Below are positions 12,472-24,700 of a DNA stretch of 64,000 nt, one piece after another. Source of the DNA: Gavia stellata (lineage: Eukaryota > Chordata > Aves > Gaviiformes > Gaviidae); the NCBI RefSeq assembly GCF_030936135.1, contig NC_082595.1, forward strand, positions 17,993,930 to 18,057,929, in the 5' to 3' direction. The position numbers and the translations under genes are program-made. The first letter of the stretch is position 1; the number at the start of each line of letters is the position of its first letter. The notes beneath the pieces are model-generated. The model was not told where the DNA came from and searched no databases. It saw only the letters and a program-made list of their open reading frames with translations.

Positions 12472-13949
12472 AAACAGTTTATCTGGTCTATGTATGTGAC
12501 AAGTATAATTTAGCAAGCTTTTCAGCCCATTCATATTCAGAAATGAAGAACTCTTTAGGAAACAGACAACATCTGTGCATCCAAAGTAACTTCTAAATTA
12601 GCTAATCACTCTCTGTCAAGTCCAATTTCAATATAACACTTCTCAAAGGGACAGTACATTATGACTCATGCTGAAAAAAATACAGTCTTCGGGTCACTAA
12701 GCTGCTTTCATCCCTCACACTCAGAAAGGTCAGCCTTCAGGAAGAAGAATCCAGGTGGGTGGATGCATAATGTATAAACTCACAAGTGTAAGCCTGATTA
12801 CAGTGATTATACAACAACATTGTGCCTAGCTGAGTTTTGTCTCTGTGTTAGCTAATTCTGAGAACCACTTGCCTAGTGATTTATTGTTGGAGTTCCCTTG
12901 AAAAGTGAGGTCTTACAAGCCCCTGAAGCTGCAGCCTAGAGCAAGTGCATTCTAATATCAGAAAAAAACAGAGAGGAGAGGTGGTGCCTTAAAGCTTGGC
13001 ACAGGTAAGCCTCTGTCAACATCCTTTTTGCAACAGGAGACAAAGCTGCTTCCTATAGTATGATGATTGCTTTTGTAGAAATGAGGAACAACTGTTCAGC
13101 TGATAGCAGTTTTACCTATTTTATCAGAAGAGTTTTCTTCTGTAGTGGGGATCCCCCAAGCGGTTTCACAGAGCTCTTCAGAGAGAATAAAGCAAGGTGA
13201 TGTTTTGCAGGTGTACTTATGTAGCAGGGTCATGTAGCACTCAAAGCAAAGAAGTGGGAGTCCAAATAGCTTTGCTATTTTTCCACCTCTAGTACTAATT
13301 TGCTGGGTATCTTTGAGCAGCAAAATTGACAGCTGCAAGTCCCACTTTTTTAAAAACAAGCCTCCCAATATGTTCTTACTATGTGAAAACAGATTAAACG
13401 CTTGAGTAGAAGCACCTATATTATGAAAGGTGAATGCTCCCTCATTAAACAGAGTGCCCAGATCATGAGAAAGCCAAGGGAAGATCTGTCAGCTTACACT
13501 AGTTCAGACAGAACACTCTAACCTGAGATGAAGGAACATATAACAAATATTTATCATTAAACATCTTGAGAAATAGCTGTTGTCTGATCTTTACCTCACT
13601 AAAATCTACCCCAAGGTGCCCATTGAGTAGATAAGGATTAACTCATGCTTAAAAAAAAGCAGATATATAACTCAGTTATGTCTCAGCGGCAGGACAAGCA
13701 TGCTGCATGGTAGCTACTGATCATCTAGATTTGGCAGTTTGGCAAGGCGGGGCCTGCTCACTGAATCACAGCTCTTTCACAATCTGTGCTGCTGTGTGCT
13801 GAAGGGCTTGGTCTGCTTAAGTAGAAGGCTACTCCTGCCATAGTCAGCAAGGGTCTCCCTGCAAGGAATTAAAGGCTAGCATGTACTTAAGAGCTTTGCC
13901 ATACCTGGGTAAAGGTGCCCCATGCCTCGAGGGCTTGAGCTCTGATTCA

Positions 13950-14085
13950 GCACAAGTCTAGTACTTGAGCAGTCATATTCTGCTTTCATTTAACACTGAT
14001 GTAAACTAGAATAACTCCACTGAGATTAGTGGCATTACTTTAGCTTATACCACTGTGCAATAATACCAGAACTTGACTGTATTAA
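13950..14085. repeat. Ancient amniote palindromic interspersed repeat
   Basis: ATTCTGCTTTCATTTAACACTG (near 13978-13999), GATGTAAAC, then ATAACTCCACTGAGATTAGTGG (14011-14032) with an inverted CATTACT, matches a repeat widespread in reptiles and birds, with a TAACTCCATTGAAGTCAATGGAGTTA centre. The partly self-complementary centre is still visible (CCACT/AGTGG). I cannot assign a family name. Confidence 0.5.
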
Positions 14086-17012
14086 CTGTCTCTTATTGTG
14101 CTCTGCAATTCTGAGGATACCTTTGCCAGAAATCCTAAATTTCTGCAGAACTGTCTATTATTTGGGGCAATTGAGAGATTTCCATTTCTTATTAATTTCT
14201 TGGCTTCTATCAGCATGGCCCTGAGGAACCATCTTTCAATCTTTCAACAGAGATATTGATAAATTCCCTAATACGTATACTGCTTTTCTTTTCAGTGCTT
14301 GAACTGAATACATTTATAAAGCAGATATTACTTTAATCTGGAAAATATTCCCCACCCGCGAACATGCTATTGTTCTCATGGTTTAGCTGGGATGCTGTTC
14401 ATTTCTTCTGCCTAGTAACAGTTTTGGTTGTTGAAAGAAATGTTGAACCAAAGAGATCTCAGGGCATCTAGTGGTTCACAGGGAAAACTGCATCTTCATG
14501 CCAGCGGCTTGGGGACGAACTGACAGCATTAACAAGTGAGGAGGCGATAAGGAGTGCTAGAGGGGAAGAGCGTCACCTATTCTAACCCCGGGCAGCAGCG
14601 AGCCTTTGGCCTCAGCTGCGAAAGTTCAGTCTCTTAAAAGCTCTGCATGTGTCACTGCCCAACCTTCATCATCACTATCAAATGGCAGTGACAGGTACCA
14701 GGCTGACGGGAGGAACACAGGAATATGATTGTTTGCCCTCTGCATCCGTTCACACACTGCAATAGAGCAGACTCATCTTAATGGGGCGGTAAAAATGGAG
14801 GATGAGCCTTATCATTAGTGGGATACAAAGCCAAATGTGGATTTCTGCCTCAGTTTTCCTTGTATGATTAATGGCACATATTAAAAATTGAGTGTTTACA
14901 ATATGGAAATGCTGCTTACTCCCACAAGAACTGTCTCTCTGAGTAAAGAAGCACAGGAGATGGAGTGTAGCTGCCATAGCCACATACGTATCGTTCAAAT
15001 CCTTATTCTTGTCCACGTAAGTACAAATAGCTTGGCTAACAGTGATCATTTTGCAGACTGTTAAGCACTTTTCCAAGGGTATGGTTTGTATGGCCTAAAG
15101 CTAGACTACAAGGGGCTTCTTTCTAAACTCTGCATCTTGCAGACAACAGTTAAAATTTAAGTTTCCAGAGGGCCCAGCTGATATCAGAGTTTTGCTGTGC
15201 TAAGCATTGAGTAAATATATAAAAGAGAGCCCCAGGTCCAAACTAAAATTCTGAAAGAAACTGAGGTGAAAGGAAAGGCAATTCATGTGTAGAAACAGAC
15301 ATTTCAGTACAATGAAATAACATAGGACAGAGATGAGCAGGGAGGACAAATAAATAAATGGAAACCAATTGTCACTTCTATGTCCATCACCTCCCCCAAA
15401 GGCCTCTCCAGAGCTCCCCATGCTTGAACTGTTGCCATGTGGTTTTTGTAGTAAATGATAAAGCACAGGCTCTCTGATTTAAACGCCATAGCTGGGAAAG
15501 CAACAAGTACAATTCTCTCTTGATTGTAAATTAGATCTACACACTATAAGAAGTGAAAAACATTTTATTAAGGTTGCAACTTTGCAGTGCAAAGTTAGAA
15601 AGTGGCAGAATGATGGCAGTACACAGAATTTCAGTTCAGTCCTCTTGTGTCTCTATTATGGGACACTTCAGTTCCTTGACTGCATGCTATTTTTCTCAGC
15701 AGCCCCCTGACATATATTGCAGACCTGGGCTGAACTGATCATCAAAATTATGCATGGCAACTAGCAGGGAAGCTGTCGCCTGCTGGAGAGATTTACAATG
15801 AATTCAGTAACACCAGCAAAAATGAGATGCCTGTAGTACACCTGACCAAGATTAGAGTTATGATCAATGTATATGCACAGTTTTCCAAAACTGCATTTGT
15901 GTGTCAGAAGTCCTCTAAAGGTAACAGGGAAGACCTATGCCAAATATGGGATCAATGTCATTATCAGATGATGGATCGTCTAATATGTGAATATGTTTGG
16001 AGCCTCTTAGAAAATGCATCATGCAGTGACAGAACATATGTTTGCACGTAAAGGAAGTCATGGCTAGTGTACATGGGATGAAATGCTGTTGGTCATTGTT
16101 TGCTCAGGAACATACAAATGCTGTGCTGCTTGGTGTTTGCCACTGATAAAGTAAAAATATCTAAATGGTGGTTCTGGTACTAATTCAAGTCTGTGGCAAG
16201 GAAGATCAAAGATGCATAGGCTGAAAAAGGTAGGCAGAGTAAATGCAATGGCTAATTCTGCCAGAGCTGCATTATTACTAGCAATTAGTAGAACTTCTCT
16301 TAAGGACTATTTGTTCTTGGAGTAGATAGGTCAAAGATGTGTTTCTTTTCTTGCATAATACACAACAACAAGTTATCCTTGAATTCCCAAGTGATCATAG
16401 ATTTGCATTTCCAGCAAGTAATTTTAACAAATGTTACTTCTCATTTTTCATCCTAGCAGAGACATTCAGCACAATGACGCCTGAGGTGATTGCTCTTCAC
16501 CATGTTAAAAAACAGCATGAGATGTGATGTGAGAGTGGAACATATCTATCTTATTCAGACTACAGAGTCCAGAGCTGATGGCAAATGATGATTCTGTTGA
16601 TGGCAAATACCTCAGAGAAGTACAGCAGTGCTGTGCAAACCAGAGTGCTTGACTTAATTTCAAAGTTAACGTATGCTGGGTAGCAGAAGTGTTTAAAAGG
16701 ACTGAGAAAGACACATCATGACATAGGCCTAGAAGAAAAAATGATTGTAGCTACGCAGTGTTTAGTGGTTTAGTCACAGGAAAGCCACTTGAGGAAGATT
16801 AAGAGATTTAAGATAATGTTAGATAAAATAAAGGATAAGATTATACAGAATTATTACAAAGAATAACATTATTAAGAGGTGTGTTTTAACGCTGAATGTC
16901 CCTGCTAGAATGAAAACTGAGAAGAGGGTTTTTGTCCCTGCTCCAGGATACTTAGCAAAAAAAAAAAAAAAAAGGCCCCGGTAAGATCACTGGACAGGAA
17001 TACTCTACTCAC

Positions 17013-17036
17013 ATGGGTAGGAGTACTCCTACCCAT
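17013..17036. repeat. Perfect 24-bp palindrome
   Basis: The half-site ATGGGTAGGAGT (17013-17024) is followed at once by its exact reverse complement ACTCCTACCCAT (17025-17036), with no spacer. A 17-base A run ends 40 bases before it (16957-16973). Confidence 0.95.
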
Positions 17037-17969
17037 ACTACCCGTAACTATCCATGCCTATTCAGGGGTTATTTGAGGAAGACTTGTGCATATCCTTATT
17101 ATTGATATATTGCCCTCTCCTTGTAACTCCAACTTGAGTACTCTGCTGATCAGTTTCCAATAATTTCAAATAAGAAGCAGCATCTTTTTATCCATCACAC
17201 AAAGCTGGGTGAAGACTTCAGGAAAAAAAAAGTGTCTATGTATGTTCAAGTAGGTGCTCTGTAGGGCAATTTCTTACTTCTTGGGGGAGGAGAGACGGTT
17301 GTTTGTATACATGTGAGCATCTACTTTTCCATAAGGTTATGAAAACAAATATCAGAGAAAAGAAACCCTACAATGGCTCTATTAAAAAAGGATAACCAAG
17401 ACCCATTTCTTCATCAAAACTCTTTTGTTGTCTTTCTTATAAAAGCATAAACAGCATTATGTGTTTCCCTCTGATACTTTTTGCCTCCTCTGGAATATAT
17501 GAAACTCCTGATAATAGCATGTAGAGAGTGGAATTGTAAGAGTGGGATCACAATATTGTTCTACAACTGCATCAAAAAAGATTGCTTAAGAAGGTCTCCA
17601 CCGCAGAACCTAAAGGGGTGCCAGTGTTTCTTGATGGCAAGCTTGATGTCAGGTGAATGGACTGGCTCCAAACATACGTGCTACCTGCTTCAGGTGAAGA
17701 AGTGAGGCCTACTTCTACATTATCCTTTAGGGAAATCCGGTAGATACTGCTCTTTTTATTTTTATTTTTTCTTCCTTTTTTTCCCCACAGGCCTAATGAC
17801 ATTCAGGGCAGCAGTCTGACTATCGATCCATGGGGCAAAGATTCTGTCCAGTTCTTCTATGGTGTAACCTCATGCCAAGATCTAACCAGTTCATCTCTTT
17901 ATTAAAAGTTCTAGCCCTCTTCATTTTTAAGACATAAAAATTATTGGAAGTGCTGAAAGGGAGAGAGCT

Positions 17970-18215
17970 TGGCAGCAGAGCTGAGTGTCAAAACTCTTTG
18001 TTTCTCTCCCTGGTTGTGCTCTGATTTGCTGTGTTACCTTACAAATAAGGTGGTTAGATCTCCCTGTGCCTTGCTTGCTTCTGCTCTGTAAAATGGAGGT
18101 AATTAAAACACCTGCCTCCTGGGAATGCCTTACACTGATACTTAATAGATTAACATTTGTAAAGCTCTTTGAAAGCCTTAGATATGGATCTGTATAGAAA
18201 TTCAAAGCATTGTTG
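17970..18215 (+). mobile_element. MIR-type SINE (amniote MIR)
   Basis: The order of landmarks is that of MIR: a GCTCTGATTTGCTGTGTTACC core (near 18019-18039), CTCCCTGTGCCTTG, CTGTAAAATGGAGGTAAT (18086-18103), CACCTGCCTCC, TTAATAGATTAACATTTGTAAAGC (18139-18162) and TCTTTGAAAGCC. This is the best preserved MIR in the window. MIR copies are rare and old in birds. Confidence 0.8.
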
Positions 18216-19309
18216 TCTTGCAGGATAAACAGGTGTTTCTCAAGGCCTATCCTGCTTTATTCACTATATGTGAAAGATGACAAAATGTGGGACCACATAT
18301 ATCACTATAATTCAGATAAAGCAAAGCCTGCTGCCTTGCTTGTGCTCCTAATAATATCATCCTGTCTTCACATCTTCTGCTTACATTTTAGCCTGAGAGC
18401 AAAAGTCCCAGTGTGTGTAAGCATAACCTAGGACCTAATGATACAAATGCATGGTTTTTTTAAATTCTATGATAGGTGTTGGAGAAAAGGAATATTATGG
18501 TCAGAATCCAGAACAAATATGTGGTTTTGCTTCATGCAGTGGACAGGCTAAGGAAAAACAACTTTAGCAGACTTTCTCCCCATGGAATGATGTCATCTTT
18601 CTAACCACAAGTGACTGCCTTCCTAGCCCCTGCCACCGAGAACACTTTTAACTTTGGCCGTCAAAGTTGTCCCTTAGTTCTGACAGTAAGGGCTTGTACA
18701 CTTCAGAGATAAGGGATAAAATGTCTAATCCTAGTTTTCTGTTTGTATGTGGATTATGTAGCAGGTTTGTCTGTTGTACTGAGAATAGGGAGGCCTTCAC
18801 ACAATCTCTCAAGAACGTCACTGAGACCTCCTAACAGGTCAAATATGTAAATAGCACAGCCAAGGTCTTCAACACACATCAGATCACACAACTGCAAAAA
18901 GAGGTAGATACTGCATCATCAGACCATGCATCAGTTTATGCATTCCCTGTACTTTAGTGAGGGAAGTGAAAGCCACACAAGTTAAAACCAGGTTATCCTA
19001 TACATGTGCCTTGTGACTCTTGGCAATAGCACAATTTTGGAATACAGCTTTTAAGTATAGGAAGTTTTTTTCATCCCCATTCTAATTTTCTAATTTTTCT
19101 GCTGCCTTCTTCCTTCCTTACAAAAATCAGTCTATTCTGTTTGTAATCCTGCCTAACACAGGCAGAAGTGAGTCAAGTCCTTTTTTGTTGTTTATTATAA
19201 ACATGATATTCAGCTAAAATGTTACAAGCAATCACAAACCCACTGATAATCTTAAAACAAATAGGATAGTTGTGGTGAAGAGCCTCAAGGAAGCAAAATA
19301 GAACAGTCT

Positions 19310-19560
19310 CAGGCTGAGAAAATAACTACTATGAGGAAATCTTCAAATATTTGAATTTGTTTTCATCCTTTTTAAAAAAAACAGTAAAGAGAGATACGAG
19401 CTTTGTAAGGAATAAAAGGTTCTCTATACATACTAAGGGAAATTGAGAAAAGTTGACTTTTTTTTAGCAAAGATTTAGATTGAATATAAGGAGTTGCATA
19501 CTATGAGGCAGACTAATGAAGTGCTAGGAGGTGTGATATTTGATAAAGCACATGAATGTC
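19310..19560 (+). mobile_element. Possible ancient CR1 LINE fragment
   Basis: TCTTCAAATATTTGAA (19341-19356) and, further on, AGATTTAGATTGAATATAAGG (near 19470-19490) with a degenerate AACTTC region and a GAAGTGCTAGG word follow the order of the phosphorylated-looking tail of CR1 ORF2 (IFKYLK ... RFRLDIRKNF). Matches are short and the gap between them is AT-rich, so the call is tentative. Confidence 0.42.
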
Positions 19561-19852
19561 AAGATATGAGCAAACATGCAAGACATTTCAAGATATACTT
19601 AAATTCTTATTTAAATAATTTCAAACATTTCAATAACATACAAATAAGAGGAGGCTGTCTTTGCAATTGTCTTCAGTTTTACTTTGGAATAAATGAATAC
19701 TGCCAATGGTGGGTTTGGGTTGGTTTTTTGAATGATGTGCCATGAAACATTTAGCTGTGATCTTGACTTCATTATAGGAGGGAAAAAGAAAATGCATTCA
19801 AGTGTTTTACTGAATACATTGCTTTTGTTAACTTATCATATACAAGCAGATT

Positions 19853-19887
19853 GAAAAGCACAATGCGAAAAGCACAATGCAAAAAGC
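19853..19887 (+). repeat. 14-bp tandem duplication
   Basis: GAAAAGCACAATGC occurs twice in direct succession (19853-19866, 19867-19880), followed by a partial third copy. Confidence 0.85.
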
Positions 19888-20214
19888 AAATACATATTGT
19901 GGGTAAAATAGATCTGATTAGGGAATACCTAATCAACATGTCTGTAGTTTTAAGTATTATGGCAAGCCCATTGGCTTCAGTGAGGAAACTTAAATCCTTA
20001 ACATTCATTAAATGTCTTCCTGAATCAGTGAATCAGTGCTTATAATAGGAAGTCTAGCGGATGCTTTGTTTCCTTTTTGGAAAAAGGATTCTGTGAATTC
20101 TCCTGATTCAAATGCATGTGCCCACTGAAGCCTTTGCAAACTATCTTTTGAACTTTGCACAATGGTCTTTAACTCAGTTTTGCAAATTGCTGTGTATTAC
20201 TCGGTAAGTGTGCA

Positions 20215-20290
20215 TTCCTACCACTATAACTTCTGTTAAATCCTACTGACATCACTGGACTTACCCTGAAGAGGAATCTGGACCAAGAGG
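20215..20290. repeat. Possible second copy of the ancient palindromic repeat
   Basis: ATAACTTCTGTTAAATCC, then TACTGACATCACTGGACTTACC and GGAATCTGGACC, resembles the same family as at 14 kb (TGACTTCAATGGAGTTACTCC...GAATCTGG). A further short match lies at about 20405-20440. Confidence 0.38.
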
Positions 20291-21247
20291 TCAGCAAATA
20301 GCAGCGCAGTGTACTCTGGGTCTTTGATCTGATGAGGAAATAATCATTGTTAGTACTCTGGGGTCCTGTTCTGGTTGCATGCTGGTTTTGCACAGGAGTC
20401 ATTCCATGGACTTCATTGAATTTGCACCAGAATCAAGCTTGTTCCCTCTCTTACTGCATATTTGGGTACATTAATAAGTGTTTATCTTAGGGGGAGAACG
20501 TTGTTGAATTTCAGTCACTTCTAAACTGTGGGATTCAATGACTAACACAAGCTAGATCCCAGTCACAGAGACCATTAAGCAGCACGAGTTTAACAGCACA
20601 CTGTTAAAAATGAGTCACTTAACTAACAAAGGCAGGGAGTGATTAGTATAGAACAGAATAAATGGTACCCAGCTAAAAATATTTTATCTTCTTCATTCTT
20701 TCAATTTATTTTTTACTTTGAATTATATGGATTAGGGACACCAGGCTGATATATTTCATCATACAGTCCCAGCCTGAATGTTGTGGTTACAGATAACAGT
20801 GTGAGTTAAATATGCAACAAGTGACTCTACAGATACTCATTTAGAATTGTGTTAGGTGGGAGTGTGCTTTGGCAGGGGAATTTTAAGTCAGCTGGTGGTA
20901 ACTCCTAGAATACTCAAAAGTGAAATATATTCTCTGCTGTGTATCCTTCTGTCAGCCATTTATCTGGAGACAACCAATATGGAAAACATCAGGCATATTA
21001 ACATAGAAATAAGGAAATACTCCGAACTTACAAAATTTATGTAAGAAATTATCATATATCCCATTTCTGACCATCAAAGCTGAGTGTTTTCTCTTCCTTC
21101 TAATTATTAACTTACAGATTGCCTTTATATATTCAAATTATTGTACTCTGTCTTGCACTTCTTGTTTTCTATCTAAATCTGGATTACTCCCATCCTATTC
21201 TGTTATGTCAGCTAGTCATTTCTTGTGCCATTCTTCTATTAAACCAA

Positions 21248-21271
21248 AAAGCCTGGCTATTACCAGGCTTT
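21248..21271. repeat. Inverted repeat, 9-bp stem
   Basis: AAAGCCTGG (21248-21256) pairs exactly with CCAGGCTTT (21263-21271), loop CTATTA. It is not followed by any T-run that would suggest RNA polymerase III termination. Confidence 0.85.
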
Positions 21272-21494
21272 CCCCTTCCCTTATTTGCAGTTTTCATTTC
21301 TGCTGCCTCTTTTGCCGATTGTCTCATTACTGACAGCAGCTCACTGAAAACATTTTCTTTTAAATGTCAGCAAATTTTGTGTACTGCCTTCTTGATGGCC
21401 CATGTTTCCATTATGAAGAAAACAAGGCATTTGGTCACTTGAGTCTGCTTTTTTTTTTTTTTCCCCCCCATGGGTTTATAGGGGCATTCCTCTG

Positions 21495-21620
21495 CTCTCC
21501 ACTCTGCCTCAGTTCTCCACCTCTAAAATGGAGATAGTAATTGTGATCTACAGGAAGGGAAGGTTAAAACAGCTTATGGATTGTTTCAGTCAGATGACAG
21601 GAGTTATTAAAGTACTACAT
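21495..21620 (+). mobile_element. MIR-type SINE fragment
   Basis: CTCTGCCTCAGTTCTCCACC (21501-21520), then TCTAAAATGGAGATAGTAAT, corresponds to the CTCAGTTTCC...TGTAAAATGGGGATAATAAT core of MIR. The tail is degraded. Confidence 0.6.
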
Positions 21621-22629
21621 ATGGAACAGAAAAATACAAATTCCAGCTGAGCTATGGTAGACAACCATAACAGAAATTCCTGGACTCAAATAATAAAATG
21701 CTGCAAGACAAAGATGGTAGATGCAATAGTGTAACTTGCAAACTCCCCCATGCTGTACAAAGCTGAGGCCACACTGACCAGTCCCCTTTTCTAAAAGTAA
21801 AATGCCATCAGTAGATGAATGATAATAGGAACACAAACAACTGCTTCTGATAAGCTTGTTATGGACTCCTGTGTAACCACAGGAGAAGTACAGCAAAAGA
21901 GAATGTGATTAGAGGCAGCTGCCAAAATTGGAGGGTGGAAACAAAACTTGAGTTACATAGGAAATGAGGTGAAATGAAATGAACTAGCCCAGCTGAGATA
22001 ATATAATGGTATATGCATTTGCCACACTTACAAATACAACATTGACTTACTGCACTTCCAGGCTGTACAGATCCCAGGGAACTTAACATAACATGATGCA
22101 CATGTGGGGGCAGAAGGGAAAGTCATACACAAAAATGTGATGCTGGGAATGGCTTTCGTGCAGTCTGTAGAGAAGGGAGGAAAGAAAAAAAAAGGCAAGG
22201 AGCATTCAAAACCTGACTATAGTTTTTTTCTTTAAAACAAAATTCTAATCAGGACTTGGGCACAGAAAATATGTGAGACTTCTAGCAGAGTCATTCAAAT
22301 GATAGGAGATAAAAGTGTCGCTTCATTTATTACTGTCTTTGAAAGGTTTCTAAATCTCTTTCAATTTCTGTCACCACCTCAATCTACTGGAGCTTGATGC
22401 TTTTTTCATTTCCAGCTGATGCAAACCTTCCTGATAAACAGGAGAAACCATCTAAATAATGTGAAGTGTCTTGTTGAAAACATGCAAACTTTTGGGCTTT
22501 TAAAAGCAGGTTCTCTTTCTTTACCTCCCGGTGTTTTGAAAGGAAGGAGAAACTCAATAGTGTATGTTCCAAATGGAGTGGGTGAGTATTTGATGAATGA
22601 ACACAACATAACACAGTACAGAGGTATCC

Positions 22630-22815
22630 TGTGGAGTGTCTTTGATGTAAATGTGATCTCAAAGTGCTTTATGAATTTAAATTCGGTAGAAGGACGGAGA
22701 AATTAAAAGTCAGGCAGGTGAGGAAATTTGGAAATTTTTTTCAGCTGAGATGGAAAGATACCAACAACTTTTCAGCTCTCACACAATGGTAGAGAAAGGT
22801 CTTGCACTGAGGTAG
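22630..22815 (-). mobile_element. Possible MIR-type SINE fragment
   Basis: GATCTCAAAGTGCTTTATGAA (22656-22676) is the typical complement of the amniote MIR tail; weaker matches follow (GGAGAAATTAAAAG, then CTCACACAATGGTAGAG near 22778-22794). Confidence 0.4.
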
Positions 22816-24624
22816 TAAAGAGAAAGTTGAAATTAATAAAATATATATGGAGGGAACTTCTGAAAGCATTTACAAAATGTGTATATAAAATTCCCTGAAG
22901 ATTTTGCACAGTTCATTGGAGACCCAGGGTTCTAGTAGAAGGAAAATACGAAAGACTTATTTATGAGAAATAACTTCATAACCTCTCAAAAGGTGTGCTT
23001 GAAAGGCAGAAGAACATTCGTTGCTGCTCCAGAAAGATTTTAGAGGAGGTAGAAAAACTGGCTGTCTGTACAAATTAAACAGTTATCACTTTTTAGGAAT
23101 CCTATTACGCAAGCAGCTTTTAGTTTTTTCCATATCTGTTTCTTTGGGTAGTTTTTTGGTTTGTTTTTACCTTCCTTCAAGTAGGAACTGCCTTTTGCAG
23201 AGTTTTGTTAGTCTTTTCAAGGACTATTGACACACGATTGATTCACCTGTGTCTACCTGCTTAGCAGTCATTCTCTGAAGTCTTTCAATGACTCCATTAT
23301 TGCTGACTTCAAATATTTGTCCTCGTAGGCAATGGAGGACACAACAGGTATGACATCATCTGCTATACCTGGATGCTTCCTATTCTATCTGTATTCCTGC
23401 AGCCTAGAAATGCAGTCTGTGGGGTTTACCTTCAGTTAGTTTACCTTTTTGTAACAGTTTCTTGGTCATCTTGACAGCTGTCTCTGTGTTGCAGCAGACA
23501 AGATGTGATACAAAGAAGTTCTTGAGTCTGAATTCTGCTTATGCTGCACAATGTGCAGTACTCCCAAATGCTGGATGGAGCAAGGTGAGTTACATCTGTC
23601 ATGCCTTGAAGCTCTTATACTGGAGAAAACAAGTCTCTGGCATTCAGTTATATGGACGGCTCTTGTTTCATTTAAGGGATCTACTTTCCAATTAGAGTTT
23701 GGATTATTAACTATAGCAACAGCATATCCCATGTTAGACATCTGCCTGTTAGCTGTGAAGGCTTCCTAGTATTTATAGATATCCCAATCATTTGCACTAC
23801 AGCAGGGAAATGGGTATTGCCTACTCTTATGCTGCAATGGCTCAATGCATTTGGCCAGCTATACTAAAAATGAGTTAAAATTAATCTAGTATCATACTAA
23901 GAGCAGCAAGGAAGGTCATTAACAGGGCACACTGCCAGCTGACTTCCCTGATTTTTTTCTTTTTTAAAGAAAAAAAGAACATAATAACCACCGTAGTCCA
24001 TTTGTTCTTGAGCACCTTGAACTGACTTACTCTGTATTGACAGCTGTACATGTACAATTAACTCTTTCAAACCAGCTGGCAAAAGCCTGTGCAAAGCACT
24101 GCTTTATGAAAGACCAGGCATAACCAATGACCCAGCCATCTGACCAACACCTGGCTGTATGATGATAGTGGAAAAACAGTTCTGCTAAAAACCAGAGCAT
24201 CATCCTCTGATGAATAACTGGCTACACAGCGACAAAGAGGATCCACAAAGAGCTCAATATGTGCTCTGTTTGACACTTCATCTGCCTGTCGCCTCAAAGA
24301 TGGATGCTTGCATAAGTAGGCCCAGCAGGATTCTAGCATGCTGCTGAAGTGTGTGTTCTGGCTGTGGTTGAGGCCATCCTTGCATAGCTACTACAGAAAA
24401 GAGAGGCAGGGCAGCCTCTCACAGCCCACAGCTGTGTACCTCATCCTACTGTGACACATGAAGTGCTGCATTCTCAGGTTTGTATGCACAATGTCTCCAG
24501 AGGCTGAATAAAAACCACTGGATTTGCCCTTCACTGAGTAAGGTATCAAGGTACCTGATGGTCACATATTAGCTTGCAAGTGTGATTAGGAGAAGCACTA
24601 ATGGAAATCTTCCTCATTCCTATC

Positions 24625-24700
24625 ACTAGCCTGTCTGCCTCAGGTTCCCTGTGATAATAATAATGGAGTTTCTAATGGCATTAGTCATTCCTTTACATTC
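24625..24700 (+). mobile_element. Possible MIR-type SINE fragment
   Basis: GTCTGCCTCAGGTTCCCTG, followed directly by TGATAATAATAATGG, looks like the MIR CCTCAGTTTCC...GGGATAATAATA core with a short deletion. Confidence 0.4.

Larger units (their letters stand above)
12472..17969. other. Intergenic with one old repeat and a palindrome
   Basis: It contains the ancient palindromic repeat (13950-14085), an A17 run (16957-16973) and the 24-bp palindrome. No coding sequence is recognised. Confidence 0.6.
18216..21494. other. Intergenic with decayed repeats
   Basis: It holds the possible CR1 at 19.3-19.56 kb, the tandem duplication at 19853, the repeat at 20.2 kb, the hairpin at 21248 and a T14C7 run at 21449-21469. 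No gene is seen. Confidence 0.6.
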
